Notes: generated from the sequence alone by a model not told the origin. DNA of 64,000 bases from Arcicella aurantiaca (GCF_003148625.1 NZ_QGGO01000007.1:91737-155736), one strand, 5' to 3'; shown: positions 16,230-26,182, counted from the first letter of the stretch. A program made the numbers and translations.

Positions 16230-16683
16230 GTCGTTTTGTGAGATTGTTGTCTTGAAAAATAATTTAGTTACTTAATGTTTTCATTTTCAGGCATTTATGT
16301 AATTATCGGTTATGACATTTGGTAAAGATTGGTATTCGGTCGTCGGTATTTAGGCTTTTCATTAAACGCCCAAATCTGTACAATTACTCTTCTTTCTTCT
16401 ATAAAACCAAGCACGTCACCCACATTTAAAAGTCGAACTAAGAAAAATATTATAGACAAAATTTTATTAATTATTGATTAAGAGGTGTGAGTATTGAGCC
16501 ATGAGTTCGTTAAAATACACAGATACACGCCTGACAGTTGGATACAACGTCAATGATTTCCCTGATTTAGAAATCGTATTTCTTTTTCTCAACAGGCTCG
16601 AACATATCTATAATTTATTGATTATTAGAGGCTTACCTAAGAACACTCACGACGCATATTTTCTTCTCATTTTGTCAATCTAA
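16230..16683 (+). other. Long 450-base gap / possible leader of rng
   Basis: No gene is evident. A 60-codon frame (16501-16683) ends right at the rng start but has no family resemblance and a composition like the surrounding non-coding DNA. No clear TAnnTTTG box is seen near rng, so the promoter may lie far upstream and the transcript may have a long leader. RNase E in E. coli controls its own mRNA through a long leader; whether this one does is only a suggestion. Confidence 0.4.
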
Positions 16684-18255
16684 ATGCTAAATTCACCTGT
16701 GAGTAACGAATTAATTATCAATTCGACTCCCAAAGGTGACCGCATCGCTCTGTTGCAAGACAAGCGTATTGTGGAGTATCACTTAGAGGAGTCCGAGCCA
16801 CACTTTTCTGTTGGAGATATTTATCTCGGAACGGTCAAGAAGATGGTTACGGGATTAAATGCTGCCTTTATTGACATTGGTTATGAGAAAGACGCCTTTC
16901 TTCACTACCACGATTTAGGCCCAAACGTTAATTCCCTAAACAAGTTTACGAAAGAAGTTATTGCTGAAAGAATAAAATCTGGACGTTTAGATAATTTCAA
17001 GTTAGAGCCAGAAATTGACAAACACGATAAAATTGATAAGGTGTTGAGTAAAAACACGCCAATTTTAGTGCAGGTTGTCAAAGAACCTATTTCAACAAAA
17101 GGACCACGTTTGTCTTGCGATATTTCTATCGCTGGACGTTATACTGTGTTAGTACCTTTTTCAAATGGGGTAAATATCTCGAAAAAAATTACAGCAAAAA
17201 CCGAACGTCAACGTCTGCAAAGATTAATGTCGTCGATTAAACCTGCCAATTTCGGGGTAATTGTTAGAACAGTCGCAGAAGGCAAAGAAGTAGAGGAATT
17301 GGATAAAGACCTCCGTGAATCAATTGCCAAATGGGATGCGGGTATGAAAGCTCTGAAAAGTGCTAAACCCCGTGATAAAATAATCGGAGAGATGAGTCGA
17401 GCAACATCAATGTTGAGAGACTTATTGAATGAAAACTTCGATAGCGTTGTTGTTGATACGCCCGAATTATACCAAGAAGCTCGTAATTATGTACTAAATA
17501 TTGCTCCTGAAAAAGAGAAAATTGTTAAGTTACATCAAGGAAAAACGAAAGTTTTTGAGCAATTAGGTATTGAAAAACAATTGAAAATGTTGTTTGGACG
17601 TTCGGTAAGTTTGCCACAAGGCGGTTATTTGATAGTTGAACACACAGAGGCATTACACGTAATTGACGTCAATTCGGGAAATAAATCTAATAGTGAAGAA
17701 GACCAAGAAGCTACCGCATTAAGCGTAAACCGAGAAGCAGCAAAAGAGATTGCTCGTCAGTTGAGATTGCGAGATATGGGCGGAATCATCGTTATTGACT
17801 TTATTGATATGAAGAAAGCTGAAAACAAAAAGCTGATTCAAGACATCATGAAGGAAGAAATGAAATCTGACCGTTCTAAGTTCACAATTTTACCATTGAC
17901 GAAGTTTGGCTTGATGCAGATTACTCGCCAGCGTGTACGTCCAGAAATGAATGTTATCACGGCAGAAAATTGTCCTGCTTGTGGAGGAACTGGAAAAATT
18001 ACAGCAAGTATTGCTATTTCAGATATTATCGAACATCATTTAGAGCATATTCTGGAAAAGCAAAACGAGAAAAAACCAACCATTATCTTGCATCCGTTCT
18101 TGCACGCATACTTTACCAAAGGTTTTCCGTCGAGACGAATGAAATGGTTTTTCAAGTATAAAACTTGGGTAAATCTAATTCAAGATACTTCATTTGGTAT
18201 TACTGATTTCAAATTTTTGAATGACCACAGTGAGCCAATTGAATTGATGGGATAA
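16684..18255 (+). CDS. rng: Ribonuclease G/E family endoribonuclease
   Basis: Cuts single-stranded RNA at AU-rich sites and processes rRNA and mRNA. Length 523 matches RNase G-like proteins without the long RNase E scaffold tail. Features: an N-terminal S1 RNA-binding region interrupted by an insertion (about 35-140), HVIDVNSGNKS and IVIDFIDMKKAENKK with the two metal-binding Asp residues, and the zinc-link NCPACGGTGK near residue 430 that joins dimers. The position after HU and the TPR gene is a conserved Bacteroidota order. The ATG at 16684 fits the conserved ELIINSTPKGDRIALLQD beginning. Confidence 0.95.
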   Translation: MLNSPVSNELIINSTPKGDRIALLQDKRIVEYHLEESEPHFSVGDIYLGTVKKMVTGLNAAFIDIGYEKDAFLHYHDLGPNVNSLNKFTKEVIAERIKSGRLDNFKLEPEIDKHDKIDKVLSKNTPILVQVVKEPISTKGPRLSCDISIAGRYTVLVPFSNGVNISKKITAKTERQRLQRLMSSIKPANFGVIVRTVAEGKEVEELDKDLRESIAKWDAGMKALKSAKPRDKIIGEMSRATSMLRDLLNENFDSVVVDTPELYQEARNYVLNIAPEKEKIVKLHQGKTKVFEQLGIEKQLKMLFGRSVSLPQGGYLIVEHTEALHVIDVNSGNKSNSEEDQEATALSVNREAAKEIARQLRLRDMGGIIVIDFIDMKKAENKKLIQDIMKEEMKSDRSKFTILPLTKFGLMQITRQRVRPEMNVITAENCPACGGTGKITASIAISDIIEHHLEHILEKQNEKKPTIILHPFLHAYFTKGFPSRRMKWFFKYKTWVNLIQDTSFGITDFKFLNDHSEPIELMG

Positions 18256-18258
18256 AAT

Positions 18259-18296
18259 AAAAAAGCCTGATTATTGAAAAATAGTCAGGCTTTTTT
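18259..18296. terminator. Terminator after rng (bidirectional)
   Basis: A-rich AAAAAAGCCTGATTATT and AATAGTCAGGCTTTTTT form a 17-base stem (one G-T pair) with a GAAA loop. T runs on both strands let it end both rng and the convergent Rpn gene. Confidence 0.92.
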
Positions 18297-18315
18297 ATTT
18301 TGAAATATGTGTTTT

Positions 18316-19221
18316 CTAATGAGAAGAATTCTTTATTTTTTGTATAATTTCTTCTACTTTTTGCAAAGGAAGTTCAAATGACTTAGCGATAATTTCTGCC
18401 GAAAAACCATTTTTAATTAAGCCTTTTATGTGGTTTAAAGTAGTTTTTTCAGTAGCTTCCAATGTAATTTCTTCTGCGATAGTCATGGCGATATTTGTTA
18501 CAGTTTTTGAAACTTTAGTAAAGATAATAATTAAGTCATTTGATGTCAAGTTGATACCGTTATCAATATATTTAAAGACAGAGTGAATAAATTCAACTTC
18601 ATGGGCTGCATCTAAAGCATTGAGTTTTTCTACCCAAAAAGATTCTAATTGAAGAAATTTTTCCTTTTCATCTCGACTATGTTTTAAAAGCATTGCTGCT
18701 GTGCTGAGAAATGTATTCTTAAAATTGGCGATTTGATAATCTTCCCAATTATTCAATGAAAAAAGTAGATAATCAAACTCAGGTAGAAATTGCTGAAGGT
18801 CAATGTGGATTTTACTAAAATAGCTTTTCATCGTAGTTTTCTTCCAAAGGGTCGTACCATGATGAATGATAATTGGAATAACAATAGAAGGTTTTTTATC
18901 TTGTTTTTCTTCCTCTTTCCAAATATTCAACATATACTGTAAAAGTTGCCAATGAGGATGTTTTTCAGAATATGATTTATGTTCAAAAAGCAAGGTTATT
19001 AGAATATCTTGTCCAGCAAATTCTGTTTGATAAGCCAAATCAGCAAAGTGTTCCGATAAATCGGCTTCAGTGAAAGACGAATTTGTTAGTTGAAGTTTTC
19101 CAAGATTAATTCTTTCACGTAGATTTATGGGGAAAACTTCTTCAATAAAACTTTGAACAACCTCTAAGCGAGAGAACGATTCTTTGAAGAATTTGTCGTG
19201 AGGATTATTAATATTAATCAT
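18316..19221 (-). CDS. Rpn/YhgA-like PD-(D/E)XK nuclease family protein
   Basis: A 301-residue member of the Rpn (recombination-promoting nuclease, 'putative transposase' PF04754) family. The N-terminal half holds the nuclease core: MININNPHDKFFKESFSRLE, FADLAYQTEF with the acidic residue, and ITLLFEHKSY with the E-x-K pair near residue 83. The C-terminal 60 residues are helical (EEITLEATEKTTLNHIKGLI), as usual in these proteins. E. coli RpnA is a DNA endonuclease that stimulates recA-independent recombination; the role here is inferred. No terminal inverted repeats or target duplications mark it as an active element. It has a strong two-box promoter of its own. Confidence 0.85.
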   Translation of the reverse strand: MININNPHDKFFKESFSRLEVVQSFIEEVFPINLRERINLGKLQLTNSSFTEADLSEHFADLAYQTEFAGQDILITLLFEHKSYSEKHPHWQLLQYMLNIWKEEEKQDKKPSIVIPIIIHHGTTLWKKTTMKSYFSKIHIDLQQFLPEFDYLLFSLNNWEDYQIANFKNTFLSTAAMLLKHSRDEKEKFLQLESFWVEKLNALDAAHEVEFIHSVFKYIDNGINLTSNDLIIIFTKVSKTVTNIAMTIAEEITLEATEKTTLNHIKGLIKNGFSAEIIAKSFELPLQKVEEIIQKIKNSSH

Positions 19222-19249
19222 TTTGTAGAGATAAATTATTTAGTTTTCT

Positions 19250-19280
19250 CAAAGATACTGGTTTCATTATTCTAATCAAA
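19250..19280 (-). promoter_or_regulatory. Complete Bacteroidota promoter for the Rpn gene
   Basis: On the minus strand, -33 TTTG (complement of 19277-19280) and -7 TATCTTTG (complement of 19250-19257) are separated by 19 bases, the standard spacing. It is one of the two cleanest promoters in the window. Confidence 0.8.
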
Positions 19281-19315
19281 TGACACTTTAAATAACGCCA
19301 AACCAAAGAATTTTC

Positions 19316-19323
19316 TATCTTTG
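19316..19323 (+). promoter_or_regulatory. -7 promoter box for the SprT-like gene
   Basis: TATCTTTG, exact match, 22 bases before the ATG at 19345. A possible TTG start at 19321 falls inside this box and is excluded by it. It is back-to-back with the Rpn promoter. Confidence 0.7.
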
Positions 19324-19344
19324 TATAAAGTCATACCAACCAAA

Positions 19345-19950
19345 ATGAATAACGATTTAGCCATTTTTCAAAAATATTTTCCAGAAACTACTACCGAATA
19401 TTGCTACAAACTTTGGAAGGAATATCAGTTTAAATTCAAGATAACTCGCCCACGTCAATCTAAATTGGGAGATTATTGCTACCGTCGTGACCGAGGACAT
19501 CAAATTACCGTTAATGCCAATCTTAATCCATATTCATTTTTGGTAACTTACATTCATGAAGTGGCTCATTTGCAGACTTTTAAAAAGTATGGAAATAAAC
19601 CCGAACCGCACGGAAAAGAATGGAAACGCTATTTTAGAGAAACCTTTCAACCTTTACTACAACCCGCAATTTTGCCTATTGAATTATTGAATCCTCTCAT
19701 TGATTATCTCAAAAATCCAGCAGCTACTACGCAAGGTGCTAAGCCTTTAATGATAGCTCTGAGGCAATTTGATACCAATATTGAAGAAGGAACAATTGTG
19801 CTTACAAGTTTGCAAGCAGGAGAAAACTTTGAACTCAACGGACGTATTTTTACAAAAGGAGAATTGCGTAGAACCCGATTTTTATGTACCGACCACAAAA
19901 ATGGAAAACGCTATGTTGTTTCTTCAAATGCTTTGGTGAAAAAGGTGTAA
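19345..19950 (+). CDS. SprT-like zinc metallopeptidase domain protein
   Basis: A 201-residue protein with the SprT-like zincin motif HEVAH (H71, E72, H75) in LVTYIHEVAHLQTFKKYG. Around it are conserved SprT features: ITRPRQSKLGDYCYRR before the motif and EPHGKEWKRYFRE after it, which supplies the third ligand region. Eukaryotic SPRTN removes DNA-protein crosslinks; the bacterial role is not established. The C-terminal part ends with FLCTDHKNGKRYVV, a ribbon-like segment with a single Cys, so the usual SprT zinc ribbon is not complete. The ATG is fixed by the promoter just upstream. Confidence 0.88.
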   Translation: MNNDLAIFQKYFPETTTEYCYKLWKEYQFKFKITRPRQSKLGDYCYRRDRGHQITVNANLNPYSFLVTYIHEVAHLQTFKKYGNKPEPHGKEWKRYFRETFQPLLQPAILPIELLNPLIDYLKNPAATTQGAKPLMIALRQFDTNIEEGTIVLTSLQAGENFELNGRIFTKGELRRTRFLCTDHKNGKRYVVSSNALVKKV

Positions 19951-20018
19951 ATCTTGTCTATTCTTAATAATTTTAATTCCTTCGCATCGTTAACTTTTAG
20001 TAGAAATTAATTAGCATC

Positions 20019-23000
20019 TTGAAACTAAAACTACCATATACCATCCTTATTTTCTTTGTTTTTTCACTTCCAAAATCGTTGGCTCAAAACTCGGTTTTAG
20101 CAAAAGGGGATTGGGTGAAAATTGGTGTCGCTAATGCTGGAATCTATAAATTAGATGCTTCGTTTTTCCAAAAGGTAGGTTTTAATATTGCTCAAATTAA
20201 TCCTCAAAATATAAAAATTTATGGAAACGGAGGTGGAATGTTGCCTCAAGCAAATAATATATCCCGCCCAAAAGATTTAATTGAAAATGCCATTGCAGTT
20301 GAAGGAGAAACCGATGAAAAGTTTGATAATCAAGATTTTGTGTTGTTTTATGGGCAAAGTCCTCATAAAATTATGTATGATTCATTGAGCAAATCATTTA
20401 GTCATCAGTTCAATCTTTATGCCGATACAACATTCTACTTTTTGACAGTTTCAGAAACGAAAGGGTTAAGAATCAAAGACCAAAATTCCATATCGGCTAC
20501 ACAAGAAATTTCCACTTTTGATGATTATGATTTTCATGAAGTTGACCGAAAAAATATTCTTGCTCAAGCTCCTTTTGCAGGTTCTGGACGTGAGTGGGTA
20601 GGGGAAGAGTTTAGTGGTAATTTGGAACAAATTTTTACTTTCAATCAAACGGGAATTATAGTTAACTCCCCTCTGAAAATTATAACTTCGTTAGCCGCAT
20701 CAGCTTTTGGACAAACTGAATTTGCCGTAAAAGCCAACGGATTGTCTGTGGGAACTACTACGTTAAATGCCATTGGTGAAGACCGTTATGACTATAAAGG
20801 CTCTTTCAGTTCAAAATCATTCATAATAAATCCTGATTTTACCAATGCCACGGATTTAAAAATAGGTTTAACCTACAACAGAAAATCTTTAAACGCAGGA
20901 GTTGGATATTTGAATTTCTTGGGAGTTCAAACCGTTCGTAATCTTAAACTGTATGGTAATCAGACCGCCTTTAGGTCTCTTGAAAGTCTTAAATATTACA
21001 GTGTGAAATTTTCATTAAATGAAACTAATACAAATTTGAAAATTTGGGACATTTCAAATCCTTTTCTACCTCAAAATCAATTATTTACAGTACAAAATCA
21101 AAAAATAGTTTTTGGCATAAATTCAACATCTTTAAAGGAATTTATTGTTTACAACAATGCTGGTTTTTTAGAACCTATTTCTTCTCAAAAGATTAAAAAC
21201 CAGAATTTACAAAATTTAGAAATCCCTGATTTGTTGATTGTTACTTCTGAATCTTTACGAAAACAAGCCAATCGTTTAGCCGATTTCCGAAGACAACATG
21301 ACAAATTAGTAGTACAAGTGGTTTCAACTCAAGAGATTTATCATGAGTTTTCTTCTGGCAGACAAGATATTTCTGCCATTCGAGATTTTGTGAAAACTTT
21401 GTACGAGCGTAATTCAACGAAATTGAAGTATTTGTTACTATTTGGAGACGCTTCGTTTGACTACAAAAAAAGATTGAATGTCATTACAAACGAAACCAAA
21501 GAAATTTTAATACCAACTTATCAAAGTAGAGAGTCACTACACCCAATTTATAGTTTTTCGTCGGACGATTATTATGGGTTTTTGAGTAATAATGAAGGAA
21601 CTTGGGAAGAAAATGGCAGTGGAAACCATACTTTAGAAATAGGAATTGGGCGTTTACCCGTAAAAAGTGTGCAGGAAGCTGACGACATTGTCAATAAACT
21701 TATTCATTATAGTGCTGATAAAACCACTGTTGGCGACTGGAGAAGCAAACTCGCTTTTATTGCCGATAATGGAGATGGAAATATACATCAAGAAGATGCT
21801 GATTCTTTTGCCAAAAAAGTAGATGCTCAAACAGGAGTTTATAAAAAAGAAAAGGTTTATTTAGATGCCTTTCCGTTGGTGTCTTTGCCTGAAGGGCAAC
21901 GTTCGCCAGAAGCAAAAAAAGCCATTAATCAAGCATTTCAAAACGGTGTGTTGATAATGAACTATAATGGTCATGGAGCGGAGTCTGGGTGGACAGATGA
22001 GCAAATTCTAAGCATTAGTGATATTGTTAATTTGACAAATTATAATACGCTTCCCTTGATGTTAACAGCAACTTGTCAATTTGGACGATTTGATGACCCC
22101 AACCAAGTTTCGGGAGCAGAACTTTCTTTATTAAATGCAAAAGGTGGAGCTATTGCCTTATTAACCACTACTCGCCCTGTTTTTCAGAATACCAATTTTG
22201 TGATAAATCAAGCCTTTTATGAGTCAATTTTTAAGCCAATAAATGGGCAAATGCCACGTTTGGGAGACGTGATGGTTTATACCAAAAATAATAGTTTACA
22301 AGGAGTTATCAATAGAAATTTCACCTTACTTGGTGACCCCTCATTACGTTTGAATTATCCAGAAAATGACGTAATCCTTACGAAAATAAATGGTAAAACA
22401 ATTCTTCAAGGTGATACACTCAAAGCTCTGACAAAAGTTGTTTTGGAAGGAGAAATTGTAACAAGAGATTCAAAAACAAAAAACACTAATTTTAACGGAA
22501 TCGCTCAGATTACAGTTTACGACAAACAAAAGAATCTTCAAACATTAGGAAATCAAGGAAGTAAATTTGTCTATCAAGATTATCAAAACAAACTTTTTGA
22601 TGGGCAAGTAAAAGTTCAAAATGGTAGTTTCTTATGTTCATTTGTAGTACCCAAAGATATAAACTACCAATATGGTGAAGGTAAAATATTTGTATATGCT
22701 CAAACAACTGATGCAACCTCTGACGGCTTGGGTTCGTCTAAACTAATAGTAGGTGGTGCAAACAATCAAAGTTTAATTGACAATCAACCTCCTAAAATTA
22801 AAATGTTTCTCAATGATGAAACCTTTGTTGATGGCGGACAAACCAATAATAGTCCTGTTTTAATAGCAAAAATTTCGGATGAAAACGGTATAAATATTGC
22901 AACAGATGGCTTAGGACATCAACTCCTTTTAACGATTGATGATACAAGTAAAGTGTTTGTTAATCAGCATTTTACAAATAGTTTAGACGATTATACATCA

Positions 23001-23435
23001 GGTCAAATTCAATATAATTTTACCAATTTACCAATAGGAAAACATAAGCTGAAATTAAAAATTTGGGATAATTACAATAATTCAACAGAATCTACGTTAA
23101 GGTTTGAGGTAAATAGTGCTAAAAATAATTTACTTAAAAGCGTATTTTGTTATCCTAATCCTTTTATCCAAACAACTAATTTTAGTTTCGAGCATGAAAG
23201 AGTAGGCGAAGACTTTAATGTAATCATCGAAATATATGATAGTTATGGTCGATTAATAAAGCAGATTAGTGAAAATGTGTACCAAATAAGTAGTCCATTT
23301 GATAAAATTTCGTGGAATCTTGCAGAAGATTCCGTTCCGATTGTTACAGGTAACTACTTTTATCGTATTTTTGCAAAATCACTAACAACAAGTTACCAAG
23401 CCTCAGGAAGTGGTAAAATAGTGTCCGTTAAATAA
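20019..23435 (+). CDS. porU: Type IX secretion system sortase PorU
   Basis: Outer-membrane-associated C25 (gingipain-like) cysteine protease that cleaves the C-terminal signal of type IX secretion cargo and attaches it to the cell surface. Length 1138 matches P. gingivalis PorU (about 1158). A signal peptide ends near SLAQ (residue 22). The catalytic pair is visible: H652 in NYNGHGAESGW and C686 in LTATCQFGRFDDP. A C-terminal beta-sandwich (about 1040-1138, CYPNPFIQTTNFSFEHE) resembles the sorting domains it processes. The start appears to be TTG, since no ATG lies before the signal peptide. porV follows by 142 bases, the classical pair. Confidence 0.94.
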   Translation: MKLKLPYTILIFFVFSLPKSLAQNSVLAKGDWVKIGVANAGIYKLDASFFQKVGFNIAQINPQNIKIYGNGGGMLPQANNISRPKDLIENAIAVEGETDEKFDNQDFVLFYGQSPHKIMYDSLSKSFSHQFNLYADTTFYFLTVSETKGLRIKDQNSISATQEISTFDDYDFHEVDRKNILAQAPFAGSGREWVGEEFSGNLEQIFTFNQTGIIVNSPLKIITSLAASAFGQTEFAVKANGLSVGTTTLNAIGEDRYDYKGSFSSKSFIINPDFTNATDLKIGLTYNRKSLNAGVGYLNFLGVQTVRNLKLYGNQTAFRSLESLKYYSVKFSLNETNTNLKIWDISNPFLPQNQLFTVQNQKIVFGINSTSLKEFIVYNNAGFLEPISSQKIKNQNLQNLEIPDLLIVTSESLRKQANRLADFRRQHDKLVVQVVSTQEIYHEFSSGRQDISAIRDFVKTLYERNSTKLKYLLLFGDASFDYKKRLNVITNETKEILIPTYQSRESLHPIYSFSSDDYYGFLSNNEGTWEENGSGNHTLEIGIGRLPVKSVQEADDIVNKLIHYSADKTTVGDWRSKLAFIADNGDGNIHQEDADSFAKKVDAQTGVYKKEKVYLDAFPLVSLPEGQRSPEAKKAINQAFQNGVLIMNYNGHGAESGWTDEQILSISDIVNLTNYNTLPLMLTATCQFGRFDDPNQVSGAELSLLNAKGGAIALLTTTRPVFQNTNFVINQAFYESIFKPINGQMPRLGDVMVYTKNNSLQGVINRNFTLLGDPSLRLNYPENDVILTKINGKTILQGDTLKALTKVVLEGEIVTRDSKTKNTNFNGIAQITVYDKQKNLQTLGNQGSKFVYQDYQNKLFDGQVKVQNGSFLCSFVVPKDINYQYGEGKIFVYAQTTDATSDGLGSSKLIVGGANNQSLIDNQPPKIKMFLNDETFVDGGQTNNSPVLIAKISDENGINIATDGLGHQLLLTIDDTSKVFVNQHFTNSLDDYTSGQIQYNFTNLPIGKHKLKLKIWDNYNNSTESTLRFEVNSAKNNLLKSVFCYPNPFIQTTNFSFEHERVGEDFNVIIEIYDSYGRLIKQISENVYQISSPFDKISWNLAEDSVPIVTGNYFYRIFAKSLTTSYQASGSGKIVSVK

Positions 23436-23577
23436 TTTACTATTGTGAATTTAACAGTAAGTTTTGCTTAGAAAAGGTTTATTGATTACTTTTGAGAATA
23501 CCCAACGGATTTCTGTTAGTTGATATTTTACAATGCGTTATTAAGCCTCGTTTCGAGAAACTTTAACCTTAAAGACA

Positions 23578-24759
23578 ATGATTAAAAATGTTACTAACGC
23601 TCTTAGAGCGTCTTTAATGCTTGGATTAACTATGTCAACTGCGACAATTTTCGCACAGACAACTGTACCTCTATCTTCAGATACACGTATTCCTACCCCA
23701 GCTATTCCATCATTAATCATTACTCCTGATGCACGTTCTGCGGGTATGGGTGATGCCGGTGTTGCTATTTCAGCTGGAGATGGTGATGCAAACTCAATTT
23801 TCTGGAATCCAGGTAAAATGCCATTTGCAGGTAAAGACATGGGCGTTTCGTTATCATATACGCCTTGGTTACGTCAATTGGTAAACGATATGGCATTACT
23901 TAATGGTAGTTTTTACAAAAAAATTAAGAACAACCAAGTAATTGGTGCTTCAATCCATTATTTTGACCAAGGACTTTTCCAAGCTACTGATAACACTGGT
24001 AATTCTTTAGGTAATTATAATTCAAAAGAATATGCAATTTCTATTTCATATTCACGCAAATTGTCTGAAAAGTTAGGTTTGGGTGTAAATATCAAATATA
24101 TTAATTCTACTTTGTTAAGTGGTTTAGCAACTACTTCATCTTTAGGTTTTAATGTTCAACCAGCTTCAACTGTAGCAGCCGATATTGGTTTATTCCATAC
24201 GTCAAAAAGTGATAAAAAATGGAACTATAACTGGGGTTTGATGATTCAAAATATTACGGGTAGAGTTTCTTACGGTGGTTCAGAATCTAACTTTGTTCCT
24301 ACAAACTTCAAAGCAGGTTTAGCCGCAATTAATACGATTGATGCTCATAACAAATTGACATTAACAGTTGATATTAATAAACTGATGGTACCAACGCCAA
24401 CAATTGACCCTGCAACAGGTAAATTGAAACAACCAAGTACAGCTATTGGCGGTATTTTAGGTTCATTTGGTGATGCTCCAGATGGTTTCGGAGAAGAATT
24501 AAAAGAAATTAATCTTTCATTAGGTGGTGAATATTTATACAACGATATGTTTGCTGCTCGTTTAGGTTATTTCCATAGAAGTACTGACAAAGGTGGTAAT
24601 CCTTATTTTACAGCAGGTTTCGGTGTTAAATTAGAGAAAAAATACGGTTTAGATTTTGCTTATTTAATCCCTTCAGGAAGCGGAAGTCCTTTAGCACAAA
24701 CGTTAAGAATTTCACTTCATGCTAATTTTAATGCAGCTCCAAAAGTAATTGCTAATTAG
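23578..24759 (+). CDS. porV: Type IX secretion system shuttle protein PorV
   Basis: A 14-strand outer-membrane beta-barrel of the FadL type that carries cargo from the secretion pore to PorU. The mature N-terminal region holds the family's hallmark ITPDARSAGMGDAGVAIS, followed by DANSIFWNPGKMPFAG. A signal peptide with cleavage near IFAQ is clear. Length 393 is typical of PorV/LptO. It follows porU directly and ends before a good terminator, so porU-porV probably act together as parts of the attachment complex. Confidence 0.95.
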   Translation: MIKNVTNALRASLMLGLTMSTATIFAQTTVPLSSDTRIPTPAIPSLIITPDARSAGMGDAGVAISAGDGDANSIFWNPGKMPFAGKDMGVSLSYTPWLRQLVNDMALLNGSFYKKIKNNQVIGASIHYFDQGLFQATDNTGNSLGNYNSKEYAISISYSRKLSEKLGLGVNIKYINSTLLSGLATTSSLGFNVQPASTVAADIGLFHTSKSDKKWNYNWGLMIQNITGRVSYGGSESNFVPTNFKAGLAAINTIDAHNKLTLTVDINKLMVPTPTIDPATGKLKQPSTAIGGILGSFGDAPDGFGEELKEINLSLGGEYLYNDMFAARLGYFHRSTDKGGNPYFTAGFGVKLEKKYGLDFAYLIPSGSGSPLAQTLRISLHANFNAAPKVIAN

Positions 24760-24798
24760 AATTTGTCGGAATTATTATTCCGAATCATATAATTTCTT

Positions 24799-24830
24799 AA
24801 AAATGACATTTCTTCGGAAGTGTCATTTTT
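24799..24830 (+). terminator. Terminator after porV
   Basis: AAAAATGACATTT (24799-24811) pairs with AAGTGTCATTTTT (24818-24830) across a CTTCGG loop, with a T run. Confidence 0.9.
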
Positions 24831-24904
24831 GTTTGTAACCACATAGAAATAATAGCTTCGTAACTTTAAGTCACGGTTCTATTATATTAAACACTAAATA
24901 AGCT

Positions 24905-26182
24905 ATGTTAGATAGAACAATAAGTCCTGATTTTCAAACAATTCAAAACATAAATATTCCGCCAGTACAAGTAATTACTTTATCAAACGGAATTTCTCTG
25001 TATGTTATAAATGTTGGCGAACAGCCAGTCATTAAAGTAGAGTTTAGTTTTGATGCAGGTAATTTACAAGAATCACAAAATGGCGTTTCTTTATTTACAG
25101 CCAAAATGATTACCGAAGGGACAACAAAATATAACTCCGCAGAGATTAGTGAATATTTTGATAAATTCGGGTCATTTACAGAGTCTGGACAAGGTTTAGA
25201 CCGTGCAAGTTTTACTGTTTATGGATTAAAAAAACATCTTTCCTCATTATTGCCAATGGTGCAAGAATTGTTAAACGATGCCGTTTTTCCAGAAGGAGAA
25301 TTAGAAACGTTAAAGAAAATTCAACAACAAACGCTACAAGTTAACTCAGGTAAAACTGCGTTTATTGCCAATAAAACATTTCGGAAAAAGATTTTTGGAG
25401 ACTCACATCCTTATGGGAATTCAATTTCAGAAGAAGCAATTCAAGCAGTAAATCAAGATTTACTTATCAATTTTTACAGTGATTTTTGGAAAGGAAAGCC
25501 TTTCAAAATTTTTCTATCAGGTAATGTTGGCGAAGCTGAAATAGCATTAATAGAGCAGTATTTTGGGAAAACCGATTTGGGAAAAAGTCCTCTTAAAAAG
25601 GAATACTCTTTGGCAATGTTCAATAAAGGCGAGAATGTGTTGGTAGAGAAAGAAGGGGCTGTTCAATCGTCTATACGTATGGGTAAGCAGTTTATGACTC
25701 GTAAACATCCAGACTTCTTTACAATGTTGTTATTAAATGAAACTTTAGGTGGTTATTTTGGCTCAAGATTAATGAAAAATATTCGAGAAGATAAAGGCTT
25801 CACTTATGGAATTTCGTCCAATTTAGCGTTGTTTGGACAAGCTGGCTACTTTGTAATTGGAACAGATGTAAAAAAGGAATTTACTCAGCAAACAATTGAC
25901 GAAATTCATAAGGAAATTAAAATTTTGCAAACCGAATTAATATCAAGTAATGAGTTAGAAACCGTAAAAAATTATATGATAGGTTCATTTGCAGGGTCAT
26001 TAAATACACCATTTGATATTGCAGACAGATATAAAGTAATCTTTTCAGAGAATCTTTCCTTAGATTTTTATCAAAATTATATTTCTAATATTCAACAAAT
26101 TTCAGATGTTATGCTTTTAGAAGCAGCGAATAAATATCTGGATATAGATTCGCTTTTTGAGATTGTTGTGGGAGGAAAATAG
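24905..26182 (+). CDS. M16 peptidase homologue lacking the catalytic motif
   Basis: A 425-residue insulinase-type (M16) protein with the two homologous half-domains normal for the family: IPPVQVITLSNGISLYVI at the start of the first, and GGYFGSRLMKNIREDKGFTYG, the typical second-half signature, near residue 283. The zinc motif HxxEH should sit in the G-x-x-HFLEHM-x-x-x-GT segment near residue 66; here it reads GVSLFTAKMITEGT, so both His and the Glu are lost. It is therefore probably a non-catalytic partner. Such partners usually sit next to an active M16 gene, but none is adjacent here. Confidence 0.9.
   Translation: MLDRTISPDFQTIQNINIPPVQVITLSNGISLYVINVGEQPVIKVEFSFDAGNLQESQNGVSLFTAKMITEGTTKYNSAEISEYFDKFGSFTESGQGLDRASFTVYGLKKHLSSLLPMVQELLNDAVFPEGELETLKKIQQQTLQVNSGKTAFIANKTFRKKIFGDSHPYGNSISEEAIQAVNQDLLINFYSDFWKGKPFKIFLSGNVGEAEIALIEQYFGKTDLGKSPLKKEYSLAMFNKGENVLVEKEGAVQSSIRMGKQFMTRKHPDFFTMLLLNETLGGYFGSRLMKNIREDKGFTYGISSNLALFGQAGYFVIGTDVKKEFTQQTIDEIHKEIKILQTELISSNELETVKNYMIGSFAGSLNTPFDIADRYKVIFSENLSLDFYQNYISNIQQISDVMLLEAANKYLDIDSLFEIVVGGK

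Noticed and set aside
16501..16683. 60-codon frame ending at the rng start
   Set aside because: No conserved features, and base composition like the non-coding flanks. It is kept only as part of the possible leader.
18316..19221. Rpn/'putative transposase' gene as an insertion sequence
   Set aside because: No terminal inverted repeats, no target duplication, an ordinary promoter and terminator, and the family is a nuclease rather than a true transposase.
19321..19323. TTG as start codon of the SprT-like gene
   Set aside because: It falls inside the -7 promoter box TATCTTTG, so it would not be transcribed. The ATG at 19345 is used.
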